DNA from: Roseomonas fluvialis
Lineage (GTDB): Bacteria > Pseudomonadota > Alphaproteobacteria > Acetobacterales > Acetobacteraceae
NCBI RefSeq assembly: GCF_022846615.1
Contig: NZ_AP025637.1
Span: forward strand, 496,001-560,000
Length of the DNA: 64,000 nt
Reading direction: 5' to 3'
Every line of letters begins with the position of its first letter. Position 1 is the first letter of the stretch. This document shows positions 25,226-33,683 of the stretch, one piece after another. Both the position numbers and the translations under genes were made by a program. The notes under the pieces are model-generated. The model saw only the letters and a program-made list of their open reading frames with translations. It had not been told where the DNA came from and made no database searches.

Positions 25226-25933
25226 GTGATCGCGCGACCGCGCCGCGCCGCATGGGCGGCGGCGCTGCTGTCGTGCATGGCCCTGCCGGCCGCGGCGCAG
25301 GAGGTTCCGGGCCTGGGCGCGACGGATACCCGCCAGGTGGTGCCTGCCAGCCGCGCGCCCTGGAACGCCGTCGGCGAGGTCGAGGCCGCCGGGAACCGCT
25401 GCACCGGCGTGCTGACCGGCGCGCGCGTCGTCGCCACCGCGCAGCATTGCCTTATTGATTCCTCCGGCCGCGCCCTGGTCCGGCCCAATGAGGCGACCTT
25501 CCGCCTGGGTGGACGCACGGCGCGCGTCGTCGCGATCCAGGCCGGCCGGGGCTTCGACCTGGCGACGGAACAACCCTGGCGGTCGGATTGGGCCCTGCTC
25601 ACGCTCGACACGCCGCTGGGCGACGGGCGCGCCCTGCGCCTGGCGCGCGAACCTCCGCGCGAAGGCACGCCCCTGGTGCTGCCGGGCTGGCAGCACGACC
25701 GGCCCGGTGAACTCGTGGCGGACCTGCGGTGCCGCGTCCTGGTGATGGGCACCTTCGGCGCGCAGGGGATGCTGGTGGGGCACAATTGCGCGGGCACCAT
25801 GGGCAGCAGCGGCGCGCCGCTGATCGCGCGCGACGACACAGGCGCTTTCGTGGTGGTGGGGGTACAGGCGAAGGCGGCGCTGGGCAGGTCGCTCGGCGTC
25901 GCAGTGCCGGGGTTCACCATTCCGCTGAGGTAG
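25226..25933 (+). CDS. Secreted trypsin-like serine protease
   Basis: A 235-residue protein from GTG 25226. The signal peptide is RRAAWAAALLSCMALPAAAQ. The catalytic triad of the chymotrypsin fold is visible: His in GARVVATAQHCLIDSSG, Asp in QPWRSDWALLTLDTPLGD, and Ser in CAGTMGSSGAPLIARDD. Cys residues (RCTGVLTG with AQHC; LRCRVLVMG with HNCAG) are placed to form two disulfides. The length is that of a bare protease domain without PDZ or repeats, so it resembles small secreted V8/trypsin-like peptidases. It follows a small secreted peptide on the same transcript and is followed by two strong hairpins. Confidence 0.86.
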   Translation: MIARPRRAAWAAALLSCMALPAAAQEVPGLGATDTRQVVPASRAPWNAVGEVEAAGNRCTGVLTGARVVATAQHCLIDSSGRALVRPNEATFRLGGRTARVVAIQAGRGFDLATEQPWRSDWALLTLDTPLGDGRALRLAREPPREGTPLVLPGWQHDRPGELVADLRCRVLVMGTFGAQGMLVGHNCAGTMGSSGAPLIARDDTGAFVVVGVQAKAALGRSLGVAVPGFTIPLR

Positions 25934-25935
25934 CG

Positions 25936-25981
25936 GCGAGGCTCTGCCTCGCGCTCCGCCGGGGTGACAGTGTCACCCCGG
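25936..25981. terminator. Tandem hairpins between convergent genes
   Basis: Two perfect inverted repeats stand side by side between the protease (+) and xdhB (-). The first, at 25936-25952, is GCGAGGC-TCT-GCCTCGC. The second, at 25959-25981, is CCGGGGTGA-CAGTG-TCACCCCGG. Either could fold from both strands, so a bidirectional terminator is likely, although no T-run follows. The first shares its 3-nt loop (AGA on the minus strand) with the hairpin at 54132. Confidence 0.6.
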
Positions 25982-25990
25982 ACCCCGCCA

Positions 25991-28243
25991 TCACGTTCCG
26001 TGCAACGCCATCAGGATGCGCTCGGGCGTGGCAGGGAGGTCCAATCCATCGACGCCGATGGCATCGACCAGCGCATTCCATACGGCAGTTGCCAGCATCA
26101 ATGGCGGTTCGCCCACCGCCTTCGAACGGAAGATCGTTGCCTGCCGCGCCGGCGCGGCCGCCAGCAGGCGCACGCGGAAATCCGGCGGCGCATCCCGCGA
26201 ACCGGGGATCTTGTAGGTGGACGGGCCCAGCGTGCGCTGCCGGCCCTCGGCATCCCAGAACAGTTCCTCGCAAGTCAGCCAGCCCTGGCCCTGCACGAAG
26301 GCGCCCTCGATCTGGCCACGATCGATCGCGGGGTTCAGCGACCGACCGCAATCCTGCACCAGGTCGGCACGCAGCACCCGATGCTCGCCGGTCAGCGTAT
26401 CGACCACCACCTCCGCCACCGATGCGCCGTAGGAGAAGTAGAAGAACGGCTCGCCACGCATCGCCGCCGGATCCCAGTGGATGTCCGGCGTGCGGTAGAA
26501 GCCGGTCGCCGATAGCGACACGCGCTCGATCCAGCAGCGATGCGCTAGGTCACCGAACCCCATCGCGCGATTGTCGCCGGGCCGCGCGACCTGCACGCGG
26601 TCCTGGGCGAAGACGATGCTGTCCGGCGGCACCTCCCACAGCGCGGCGGCAACCTCGGCCATGCGCGTGCGGATCGCGACCGCGGCATTGTGCGCGGCCC
26701 AGCCATTCAGGTCCGACCCCGTGGAGGCCGCGGTCGGGGCCGTGTTCGGCACCTCGGCCGTGCTGGTCGCGGTGATCCGTACGCGTGCGAGCGGCACGCC
26801 GAACACCTCCGCCACCACCTGCGCGATCTTGACGTTGAGGCCCTGGCCCATCTCGGTCCCGCCATGGTTCAGGCGGATCGATCCATCCGTGTAGACATGC
26901 ACCAGCGCGCCCGCCTGGTTGAGATGCCGGATGCCGAAGGAGATGCCGAAGGCCAGCGCGAAGGACCCGAGGCCCCGCCGCAGGAAGGGATGCGCGGCGT
27001 TGAAGGCGGCGATCTCCTTCCGACGCGCGTCCCAATCCGCATCCGCGCGACATTCCGCCCAGACGCGGCGGATCAGGTCGCCTTCCAGCGCCTGGCCATA
27101 GGGGGCCATGGCATCGTTCGCGCCGCCGGCGAAGTTGCGTTCCCGCACGTCTTCCGGCGCCAGTCCGGTACCGCGCGCGACGGCGCGGATCACATCCTCC
27201 ATCAGCAGCACGCCCTGTGGCCCGCCGAAGCCGCGGAAGGCGGTGTGCGAGACGGTGTCGGTGCGCAGGGCCAGCGCGGTGATGCGCACATCCGGCACGT
27301 CGTAGCAGTTGAGCGCATGTGTCGCCGCGCGGAACACCACGCCGGGCGTGAGGTCGAGGCTATGCCCGCCATCCGCCGCCAGCGTCGCGTCCAGCGCCAG
27401 GATACGACCGGACGCATCGAAGCCCGCACGCCAGCGATACAGGAAGGGGTGGCGCTTGCCGGTCGCCGCCATGTCTGACTTGCGCGGCAGGCGCAGCTTC
27501 ACCGGCCGCCCCGTGACGTGCGCGCCGAGCGCGGCGGCGGCAGCGACCCAGGAGGCGTTGCTCTCCTTCCCGCCAAACGCGCCGCCCATGCGCCGGCAGG
27601 TCACCGGCACGCGATTGTAGTCCATCCCGAGCACGCGGCCGACGATGTGCTGCACCTCGGTCGGATGTTGCGTGGAGGAGGTGATGGCGATCTCGCCATC
27701 CTCCCCCGGCACGGCCAGCGCAATCTGGGATTCGAGGTAGAAATGCTCCTGCCCGCCGGCGCGGAACCGGCCCTCGGCGTTGAGCGGCGCAGCGTCGATG
27801 GCGGCGGCGGCGTCGCCGCGCGCGATCACCTGTGGCGGCATGAGGTAATCCTGCCGCGCCAGCGCTTCCTCGGGGTCGATCTGCGCGGGCAGCGGCGTGA
27901 TGTCCGGCCTGGTGGCGGCGGCCGCGCGCAGCGCCTCGTCGCGCGTCGGGGCGAGCACCATTGCCAGCGGCTGGCCGTGGTGACGGATCTCGCCATCGGC
28001 GAAGAGCGGCTCGTTGCCGCGGCCGGAGGGCGAGATGTCGTTCGCGGCGGGGATGTCGGCGGCGGTCAGCAGCATGACGCCGGGCGGTGCCGCGATGCGG
28101 TGCAGGGTGCCCCGCGCGACGGGGCTGAGCACCAGCGCGGCATGCAGCAGGCCGGGCGGTTCGGCGATGTCGTCGGCGAAGCGCGCGGCGCCGGTCGCGT
28201 GGCTGAGGGCGCTGTCGTGCGGGATCGCGGCGCCGGCGGTCAT
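25991..28243 (-). CDS. xdhB: Xanthine dehydrogenase, molybdenum-binding subunit
   Basis: A 750-residue large subunit. SALSHATGAARFADDIAEPP is the usual start. QAQ-equivalent and pterin contacts appear as GGQEHFYLESQIALAVPG and GRVLGMDYNRVPVTCRRMGG, then FGGKESNASW. LNHGGTEMGQGLNVKIAQVV is the central cofactor motif, and FRSKAVGEPPLMLATAVW contains the catalytic Glu region (GEPP) near the C-terminus. It oxidises hypoxanthine and xanthine to urate with the FAD/Fe-S subunit encoded upstream (4-nt overlap). Length and motifs are those of the two-subunit bacterial XdhAB. No xdhC insertion factor follows; the gene ends at the terminator-like hairpins. Confidence 0.92.
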   Translation of the reverse strand: MTAGAAIPHDSALSHATGAARFADDIAEPPGLLHAALVLSPVARGTLHRIAAPPGVMLLTAADIPAANDISPSGRGNEPLFADGEIRHHGQPLAMVLAPTRDEALRAAAATRPDITPLPAQIDPEEALARQDYLMPPQVIARGDAAAAIDAAPLNAEGRFRAGGQEHFYLESQIALAVPGEDGEIAITSSTQHPTEVQHIVGRVLGMDYNRVPVTCRRMGGAFGGKESNASWVAAAAALGAHVTGRPVKLRLPRKSDMAATGKRHPFLYRWRAGFDASGRILALDATLAADGGHSLDLTPGVVFRAATHALNCYDVPDVRITALALRTDTVSHTAFRGFGGPQGVLLMEDVIRAVARGTGLAPEDVRERNFAGGANDAMAPYGQALEGDLIRRVWAECRADADWDARRKEIAAFNAAHPFLRRGLGSFALAFGISFGIRHLNQAGALVHVYTDGSIRLNHGGTEMGQGLNVKIAQVVAEVFGVPLARVRITATSTAEVPNTAPTAASTGSDLNGWAAHNAAVAIRTRMAEVAAALWEVPPDSIVFAQDRVQVARPGDNRAMGFGDLAHRCWIERVSLSATGFYRTPDIHWDPAAMRGEPFFYFSYGASVAEVVVDTLTGEHRVLRADLVQDCGRSLNPAIDRGQIEGAFVQGQGWLTCEELFWDAEGRQRTLGPSTYKIPGSRDAPPDFRVRLLAAAPARQATIFRSKAVGEPPLMLATAVWNALVDAIGVDGLDLPATPERILMALHGT

Positions 28244-29643
28244 GCCAGGAACCTCGGTGCATGCGGTGCGGCCAGGGCGGTCACTTCGCCCGCCAGGCCC
28301 GGCGTGCGCAGCGCCATCCGCCGCAGCAGGTTGCCCAGCGCGATGCGGCGGTAGTCGGCGCTGCCGCGCAGGTCGGACAGCGGCGCGACCTCCGCTTCCA
28401 GTGCCTGCGCCGCGCGGTCCGCGGCGGCGGCATCGAAGGGCGCGCCCGCCAGCGCGGCCTCGGCGCCTCCTGCGCGCGCGGCCCGCGGCCCGCAGCCACC
28501 ATGGGCGATGCGCGCGGCGGCCACTACCCCGTCGCGGACTTCCAGCAGCACCGACAGCCCGACCGTCGCGATGTCCTGGTCGTGGCGCTTGGACAGCTTC
28601 TCGCAGGAGAGGAGACTGCCAGGCGCGGGCCGCGGGATGTCGATGTGCGCGATGATCTCGTCCTGCGCCAGCGCATTCTGGCGGTAGCCGGTGAGGAACT
28701 CCTCGACCGGCAGCACGCGTTCGCCGCGCGGGGAGGCCAGCGACACCGTCGCGCCAAGCGCGATCAGCGGCGGCAGCGCATCGCCGATCGGGCTGGCGGT
28801 CCCGAGATTGCCCCCCAGGGTGCCCAGCGCGCGGATCTGCCGTGACCCGAGCCGGCGCAGCAGCCCCGCGACCGGCGCGAAATCCGCGTCCCGCGCGCAG
28901 GCCTCGATCAGCCGCGCATAGGGCGCCGCGGCGCCCGCATGGATGCCCTGCGCCGTCACCTCGATCCGCCGCAGGTGCGGCACGTTGAGCAGGCAGATCA
29001 CGAGCGGCGGCGCCTCGCGATGGTCCGAGACGCGCAGGCCGAGATCGGTGCCGCCGGCCAGCAGCCAGGCATCGGGATGCGCGGCGCGGAGCGCGACCGC
29101 TTCGTCGACCGTAGCCGGCAGGAGGAAGCGTTGCGTCGCGGTGGCGATGGCGCGCGGCGGGTCCTGCGCCGGCGGCGGTGGCGTGCCGTCATCCGCCATC
29201 GTCGCCATGGCATCGAGGATCGGGCGATACCCCGTGCAGCGGCACAGGTTGCCGGCCAGCGCCTCATGCGCATCGCCGCCCTCGCGCGTCCAGGCCCAGG
29301 CTGACATGACGATGCCTGGCGTGCAGAACCCGCATTGCGTGCCGTCGTGTTCGGCCAGCGCGCACGGGACCGGATGCGCCGCACCCAGCCCCTCCACCGT
29401 GCGGATCGCGCGCCCCGCCACTTGGCCGAGCAGCATCAGGCAGGCATTGGCCGGGCTGCGGGATCCGTCCGCATCCTCGATCACCACGGTGCAGGCGCCG
29501 CAATCGCCTTCGGCGCAGCCTTCCTTGGTGCCGGGCAGGGCGCCGGGCCCGCGCAGCCAGTCGAGCAGCGTCATGGTGGGCGAAGTGTCGGCGGGCAGGG
29601 TCGTGTCCTGCCCGTTGAGAGTGAAGCGGATCCGGTCGGCCAT
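28240..29643 (-). CDS. xdhA: Xanthine dehydrogenase, Fe-S/FAD subunit
   Basis: A 467-residue small subunit. The plant-type 2Fe-2S cluster ligands lie in TKEGCAEGDCGACTVV and a further Cys in ANACLMLL. The second cluster is in CGFCTPGIVMSAWAW and LAGNLCRCTGYRPILDAM. The FAD domain follows with LAGGTDLGLRVSD, LRRLGSRQIRALGTLGGNLG and TASPIGDALPPLIALGA. Electrons flow from the molybdenum subunit through the clusters to FAD and NAD. The start at ATG 29643 has no Shine-Dalgarno; instead TAGGCT lies exactly 6 nt upstream, suggesting a leaderless mRNA. It overlaps xdhB by 4 nt. Confidence 0.93.
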   Translation of the reverse strand: MADRIRFTLNGQDTTLPADTSPTMTLLDWLRGPGALPGTKEGCAEGDCGACTVVIEDADGSRSPANACLMLLGQVAGRAIRTVEGLGAAHPVPCALAEHDGTQCGFCTPGIVMSAWAWTREGGDAHEALAGNLCRCTGYRPILDAMATMADDGTPPPPAQDPPRAIATATQRFLLPATVDEAVALRAAHPDAWLLAGGTDLGLRVSDHREAPPLVICLLNVPHLRRIEVTAQGIHAGAAAPYARLIEACARDADFAPVAGLLRRLGSRQIRALGTLGGNLGTASPIGDALPPLIALGATVSLASPRGERVLPVEEFLTGYRQNALAQDEIIAHIDIPRPAPGSLLSCEKLSKRHDQDIATVGLSVLLEVRDGVVAAARIAHGGCGPRAARAGGAEAALAGAPFDAAAADRAAQALEAEVAPLSDLRGSADYRRIALGNLLRRMALRTPGLAGEVTALAAPHAPRFLA

Positions 29644-29649
29644 GGGCGG

Positions 29650-29655
29650 AGCCTA
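29650..29655 (-). promoter_or_regulatory. Possible -10 element directly before xdhA
   Basis: On the minus strand TAGGCT is followed by six bases and then the xdhA ATG, the distance expected if transcription begins at the start codon. It is preceded by TTGC. No Shine-Dalgarno sequence is present. A matching -35 box is not clear. Confidence 0.4.
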
Positions 29656-29662
29656 GCAAGAC

Positions 29663-29679
29663 CTGCGCCTGGGGCGCAG
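29663..29679 (-). terminator. Hairpin after the CoA-transferase gene
   Basis: A perfect 7-bp stem, CTGCGCC-TGG-GGCGCAG, lies 28-44 nt beyond the CoA-transferase stop and upstream of the xdhA promoter-like element. It separates two same-strand operons, which fits a terminator. No T-run follows. Confidence 0.45.
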
Positions 29680-29706
29680 CCTCGCGAATCCCGCGCCGCG
29701 CCGGGG

Positions 29707-30903
29707 CTATTCCGTGGCGGCCTGCGCGCCGCGCAGCGGCCCCAGGATCTCCTCGTCATGCTCGCCCACCTTGGGCAGGCCGAGCCGCACGCCGAGGCGT
29801 TCGCCGGCGAAGGTCAGCGGCAATGCCGGGACGGCGCCGGGCCGGCCATCGGGGAGGGTGATGGGCAGCAGCCCGCCGCTCGCCTTCAGGTGCGGGTCGT
29901 CCAGCAGGTCCCACGGCCGCGCGATGCGCGAGAAGGGCAGGCCGGCGCGTTCGCACATCGCCTCCAGCGCCGCCACGTCGTGCTTCTTCAGCAGGGATTG
30001 CACCAGCGGGATCAGCGTGTCGCGCGCCCTGGCACGCTCGGTGTTGGTGGCATAGGCGGGGTCGTCCAGCACCGGTTCGGCCAACTCCCGGCGAAAGATC
30101 TCCCACTGCCGGTCGGTCACCACACCGACAAAAATCTGCTGGCCGTCGCCGGTCTCGAACACGTCATAGACGCCCCAGGCGCGGCGGCCGGCGGGCATGG
30201 GGGTGGGGTCCTGCCCGGTCATCGCCTGCTGCAGCATGGCGGTGGAGACCAGGAAGGCGGCGTTCTCGAACAGCCCGCTTTGCAGGTGCTGGCCGCGTCC
30301 TGTCGCATCGCGCTGGCGCAGCGCGCCCATGATGGCGATGGCGCCGAACATGCCGCCCATCATGTCGTTCACCGGCGCACCGGCGCGCAGCGGGCGGCCG
30401 GGCGGGCCGGTCATGTAGGCGAGGCCCGACTGCATCTGCACCACCTCGTCCAGCGCGGTGCGGTTCTCGTAGGGGCCGGGCAGGTAGCCCTTGAGACTCA
30501 GGTAGATCAGCCGCGGGTTGCGCGCCGACAGCGCTGCGTAGCCGAGGCCCTTTGACTCCAGCCCGCCGGGGCGGAAATTCTCCAGCACCACGTCGGCGGT
30601 GTCGATCAGGCGCTTCAGCGTCTCGATGTCCTCCGCGCTTTCGGTGTCGAGCTGCACGGATTTCTTGTTGCGGCTGAAGGCCGGGAAGAAGCCGGTGCCG
30701 GAGGAGACCAGGTAGCGCGTGCGGTCGCCCTTGCCGGGGGGTTCGACCTTGATGACCTCGGCGCCGAGGTCGGCCAGCACCAGGCCGCAGGTCGGGCCCA
30801 TCACCATGTGGGAGAATTCGACGACGCGGATGCCGGCCAGGGGCAGAGGCGCGCGGGCGGGCTCTGCGCACCCTTCAGGGTCGTGGCCCTCGGGCGCGCT
30901 CAT
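29707..30903 (-). CDS. Class III CoA-transferase (CaiB/BaiF family)
   Basis: A 398-residue protein. LAGIRVVEFSHMVMGPTCGL is the typical start, followed by LADLGAEVIKVEPPGKGDRT, RNKKSVQLDTES, and DVVLENFRPGGLESKGLGY with the catalytic Asp region (LDTES) expected for the family. YMTGPPGRPLRAGAPVNDMM and GIHAAL-like MGGMFGAIAIMGALRQRDAT are conserved. It moves CoA between carboxylic acids. Its tight coupling (4-nt overlap) to an HMG-CoA-lyase-like gene suggests activation of a branched or hydroxylated dicarboxylic acid that is then cleaved, such as a citramalate or itaconate-type route. The actual acid is not determined. Confidence 0.88.
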   Translation of the reverse strand: MSAPEGHDPEGCAEPARAPLPLAGIRVVEFSHMVMGPTCGLVLADLGAEVIKVEPPGKGDRTRYLVSSGTGFFPAFSRNKKSVQLDTESAEDIETLKRLIDTADVVLENFRPGGLESKGLGYAALSARNPRLIYLSLKGYLPGPYENRTALDEVVQMQSGLAYMTGPPGRPLRAGAPVNDMMGGMFGAIAIMGALRQRDATGRGQHLQSGLFENAAFLVSTAMLQQAMTGQDPTPMPAGRRAWGVYDVFETGDGQQIFVGVVTDRQWEIFRRELAEPVLDDPAYATNTERARARDTLIPLVQSLLKKHDVAALEAMCERAGLPFSRIARPWDLLDDPHLKASGGLLPITLPDGRPGAVPALPLTFAGERLGVRLGLPKVGEHDEEILGPLRGAQAATE

Positions 30904-31865
30904 GCCGCGCGTGCCTTCGCCCGGAACGCCGTCAGCGATCCGCCGCGCAGCAACGCCGAGGGCAGGGTGCGGCCGAGCACGCGCTCCGCCAGGTGCCCCG
31001 CCGCGATCATCGCATCGATATCGATGCCGGTGGCGATGCCCATTTCCTCGCAGAGCAGCACCAGCTCCTCCGTCGCGATATTGCCCGGCGCGCCAGGGTG
31101 TCCAGCGAAGGGGCAGCCGCCAGCCCCGCCCACCGCGGCATCGAATTCATCCACGCCCATTCGCAGCGCGGCGAAGGCGTTCGGGATGCCAAGCCCGCGC
31201 GTGTCATGCAGGTGCAGCGAGACCTTCTGCGCCGGCCACCGCGCCCGCACGGCGCCGACCACGCGTTCGATCAGCAGCGGGTTCGCCCAGCCCATGGTGT
31301 CAGCCAGCGAGATGCGCTCGATCGCGCAGCCTGTCTCCTCCGCCAGCGCCATCGCATCGGCCACGGCGGCAATGGCCTCGGCGGGCGTGACCTCGCCGGC
31401 GAAGTTGCAGCCGAAGGCCGCCTGCACCGAGGCGCGCGTGACCGCCACGCCGGCGGACTGATGCGCGGCGATTGTCTCGCGCTGCGCCGCGATCTGCCCG
31501 GTACGGTCGCGGTTGAGGTTCTTCAGCGAAAACGCCTCGGACGCCGCGACGGTGATGGAGCCGTACAGCGACAGCCGGTCCTTGAACCCCAGCGCGCGAA
31601 CCAGCCCCTGTGGGTTGAACCACAACGCCGTGTAGGACACCCTCGCCCGCGGCGTGAATCCGGCCACCACGGCATCGGCATCCGCCCAGCCGGGCACACG
31701 CTTCGGACTGACGAAGGATGCCACCTGGATGCGCGGCGCGCCGGTGGCCGATAGCGCATCGATCAGCGCTATCTTGTCGGCGGTGGGCACGGGCTGGGTG
31801 GCGATCTGGAAGCCCTCGCGCGGGCCTTCCTCGGTGATGCGCACGCTGCGCGGCAGGTCGCTCAT
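30900..31865 (-). CDS. Hydroxymethylglutaryl-CoA lyase-like enzyme
   Basis: A 321-residue TIM-barrel lyase of the HMGL family. VRITEEGPREGFQIATQPVP contains the substrate-binding Arg and metal Asp/Glu region. The motif IQVASFVSPKRVPGWADAD follows, then KVSLHLHDTRGLGIPNAFAA with metal-binding His residues, and GGAGGCPFAGHPGAPGNIAT. The catalytic Cys loop is GGCPFAGHPGAPGN, close to the HMGL signature. It cleaves a 3-hydroxy-3-methyl-acyl-CoA such as HMG-CoA or a citramalyl-like ester. The start at ATG 31865 overlaps the DUF938 gene. It is paired with a class III CoA-transferase downstream. Confidence 0.9.
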   Translation of the reverse strand: MSDLPRSVRITEEGPREGFQIATQPVPTADKIALIDALSATGAPRIQVASFVSPKRVPGWADADAVVAGFTPRARVSYTALWFNPQGLVRALGFKDRLSLYGSITVAASEAFSLKNLNRDRTGQIAAQRETIAAHQSAGVAVTRASVQAAFGCNFAGEVTPAEAIAAVADAMALAEETGCAIERISLADTMGWANPLLIERVVGAVRARWPAQKVSLHLHDTRGLGIPNAFAALRMGVDEFDAAVGGAGGCPFAGHPGAPGNIATEELVLLCEEMGIATGIDIDAMIAAGHLAERVLGRTLPSALLRGGSLTAFRAKARAA

Positions 31866-32476
31866 GGCGGGGATCCTTCTCGGCTGCGGCGGAAGGCCAC
31901 GGTCAGGTTGTTGGCGGGCATGGCGGTGATGGCGGGCGGGCCGAAGCCGGCGTCCGCCGCTGCCGCCACCACGGCCTCCAGGTCGCGCACGCCCCAGGCC
32001 GGGTCGCGCGCGCGCAGGCTCTCGTCGAACTCGGCGTTGGAGGACGCGGTATGCGCGCCGCCGTGCTTGAAGGGGCCGTACAGGACCAGGGGCGCACCGG
32101 CCGGCAGGATGCGCGCGGCACCGCTCACCAGGCCTTCGCAGGCGACCCAGGGCGCGATGTGGATCATGTTGATGCACAGCACCGCATCGGCCTGCGCCAG
32201 CGGCCAGTCCGCTGCGGCGGCATCGATCGCCAGCGCCGGGCGGATATTCGCCACGCCGGCGCACCAGGCATCGATGCTGGCGCGCGCGTCGGGATCGGGG
32301 TCGCTGGGCTGGAACGCGAGGTCAGGGAATCCAGGCGCGAAATGCAGCGCGTGCTCGCCGCTGCCGCTGGCGACTTCCAGCAGCAGCCCGCGCGCCGGCA
32401 GGATGCCGCGCAGAACCTCCAGGATGGCGTCGCGGTTGCGCGCGACGGCCGGGGCTTCGCGGCGCGCATCCGTCAT
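31862..32476 (-). CDS. DUF938 family SAM-dependent methyltransferase-like protein
   Basis: A 204-residue protein. APAVARNRDAILEVLRGILP opens, then LLLEVASGSGEHALHFAPGF is the SAM-binding motif I (E-x-A-S-G-S-G-E-H). LAFQPSDPDPDARASIDAW, AVLCINMIHIAPWVACEGLV and LVLYGPFKHGGAHTASSNAE are family hallmarks of DUF938. The substrate is unknown. It overlaps the HMGL-like and FkbM genes by 4 nt at each end, so it is translated within the seven-gene run. Confidence 0.88.
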   Translation of the reverse strand: MTDARREAPAVARNRDAILEVLRGILPARGLLLEVASGSGEHALHFAPGFPDLAFQPSDPDPDARASIDAWCAGVANIRPALAIDAAAADWPLAQADAVLCINMIHIAPWVACEGLVSGAARILPAGAPLVLYGPFKHGGAHTASSNAEFDESLRARDPAWGVRDLEAVVAAAADAGFGPPAITAMPANNLTVAFRRSREGSPP

Positions 32477-33225
32477 GGCCGCAGGCGTTCCGGCGCCAGC
32501 GCGGCATAGACGTCGCCGCTGTTCGCCTCATGCGGCAGCGCGGCGATCCAGGCGGCCATGGCCTGCGCGCCGATGGGCGCCGCATGCGCGAACTCCATGC
32601 CCTCGCCGAGGCACGCATTGAAGGCGCGATAGCCGAGCGCATCCAGCAGCACCAGGCATTCCGCCGCCACGCCGCGCTGGATGGTGGTGAATTCGAAGGA
32701 CAGCGCGCGCGGCGGCCGCGTCAGGCCACGCAGCACGGCGGTTTCGAATCCTTCCACGTCGACCTTCACGAAGGCGGGCAGCCCGTGCTGGAGGGCCAGC
32801 GCATCGAGCGTGGTGACGGGTCGCGCGATCTCGGCATCCCAGCGCTGGCCCTCCCAGCCGGCCGCGCCGTCGGCGGCGGCGATGAAGGCCTCGCTGGCGG
32901 TCGCGACGGTCGGGTTCGCGGTGTTGAGCCGCAGCACGGCCTCACCCGGCTGCGCGCCGCACAGCGCCGGCACCAGCGTGAAGCCCGCATCGCCGCGGAA
33001 CAGTAGGCGCAGTGCGCGCGCCAGCCGCGGTTGCGGCTCCAGCGCCACCACCCGCGCGCCGAGCCTCCGGAACGACGCGCTCCGGTCGCCGACATGCGTG
33101 CCGACATCGAAGGCGAGGTCGCCGGCGCCGAGGAAGCGCGCATAGAACGCATCGAGCACCGCGGCGCGCCCCGGAGCATAGTAGGTGCGCAGCGAGGCAC
33201 CGACCGCACGGGCGTAGCCGGTCAT
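32473..33225 (-). CDS. FkbM family methyltransferase
   Basis: About 250 residues, from ATG 33225. FLGAGDLAFDVGTHVGDRSA is the SAM-binding motif, RLGARVVALEPQPRLARALR the second motif. The pair PVTTLDALALQHGLPAFVKV and DVEGFETAVLRGLTRPPRAL is the FkbM signature (K-x-D-V-E-G-x-E). FkbM enzymes methylate hydroxyl groups of sugars, polyketides or peptides; the acceptor here is unknown. It overlaps both neighbours by 4 nt. No polysaccharide genes are adjacent, so a role in glycan methylation is only one possibility. Confidence 0.87.
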   Translation of the reverse strand: MTGYARAVGASLRTYYAPGRAAVLDAFYARFLGAGDLAFDVGTHVGDRSASFRRLGARVVALEPQPRLARALRLLFRGDAGFTLVPALCGAQPGEAVLRLNTANPTVATASEAFIAAADGAAGWEGQRWDAEIARPVTTLDALALQHGLPAFVKVDVEGFETAVLRGLTRPPRALSFEFTTIQRGVAAECLVLLDALGYRAFNACLGEGMEFAHAAPIGAQAMAAWIAALPHEANSGDVYAALAPERLRP

Positions 33226-33683
33226 GCGGCGCGCGCCGGCTTGAGGTCGACCAGCGGCGTGCCATCCACGCAGTCGAGCCCGCGTACCGTCACGCCATCC
33301 GCGTCCACCGCCACCACATCCACCACCGAACTCGCGATCGGGTTCGGCCGGTTGGGCGACCGCAGCGCGAAGGTGCCGGACGGCGCGCGCTCCTTCGGGG
33401 CCTGCACCAGCAGGTCGCGCCGCGCGAGGTGCATCCAGTACAGCACTTCCAGCCGATCCCCGGCGCTGATGCCGCGTAGCGCGGCGCGCCAAGGTCCCTC
33501 GATCTCGATGCGGCATTCGGGCCCGTCCGGTGCGCCCCGGCGCGGGCATTCGGCGCGCGTCGCGAAGGGCGTGCGGATAAGCCCGATGAAGGCGATCGTG
33601 GCATCGGCACGCGAGGCGTCGCCGCCCTCGACCTCGCCGGGGCGGGTGGCGTGCCAGGTGCTGGCGTCGTGCGCCCCGTTCAC
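33222..33683 (-). CDS. trmO: tRNA (t6A37) N6-methyltransferase, TrmO/TsaA type
   Basis: A 153-residue protein from GTG 33683, which overlaps the VOC gene stop (GTGA). IAFIGLIRTPFATRAECPRR, then LEVLYWMHLARRDLLVQAP, and the two most diagnostic motifs, FALRSPNRPNPIASSVVDVV and DCVDGTPLVDLKP, identify the TrmO beta-barrel SAM enzyme. It methylates N6-threonylcarbamoyladenosine at position 37 of tRNAs that read ACY codons. It lacks the C-terminal extension of E. coli TrmO, as is common in short bacterial versions. It is embedded in a run of unrelated metabolic genes. Confidence 0.9.
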   Translation of the reverse strand: MNGAHDASTWHATRPGEVEGGDASRADATIAFIGLIRTPFATRAECPRRGAPDGPECRIEIEGPWRAALRGISAGDRLEVLYWMHLARRDLLVQAPKERAPSGTFALRSPNRPNPIASSVVDVVAVDADGVTVRGLDCVDGTPLVDLKPARAA

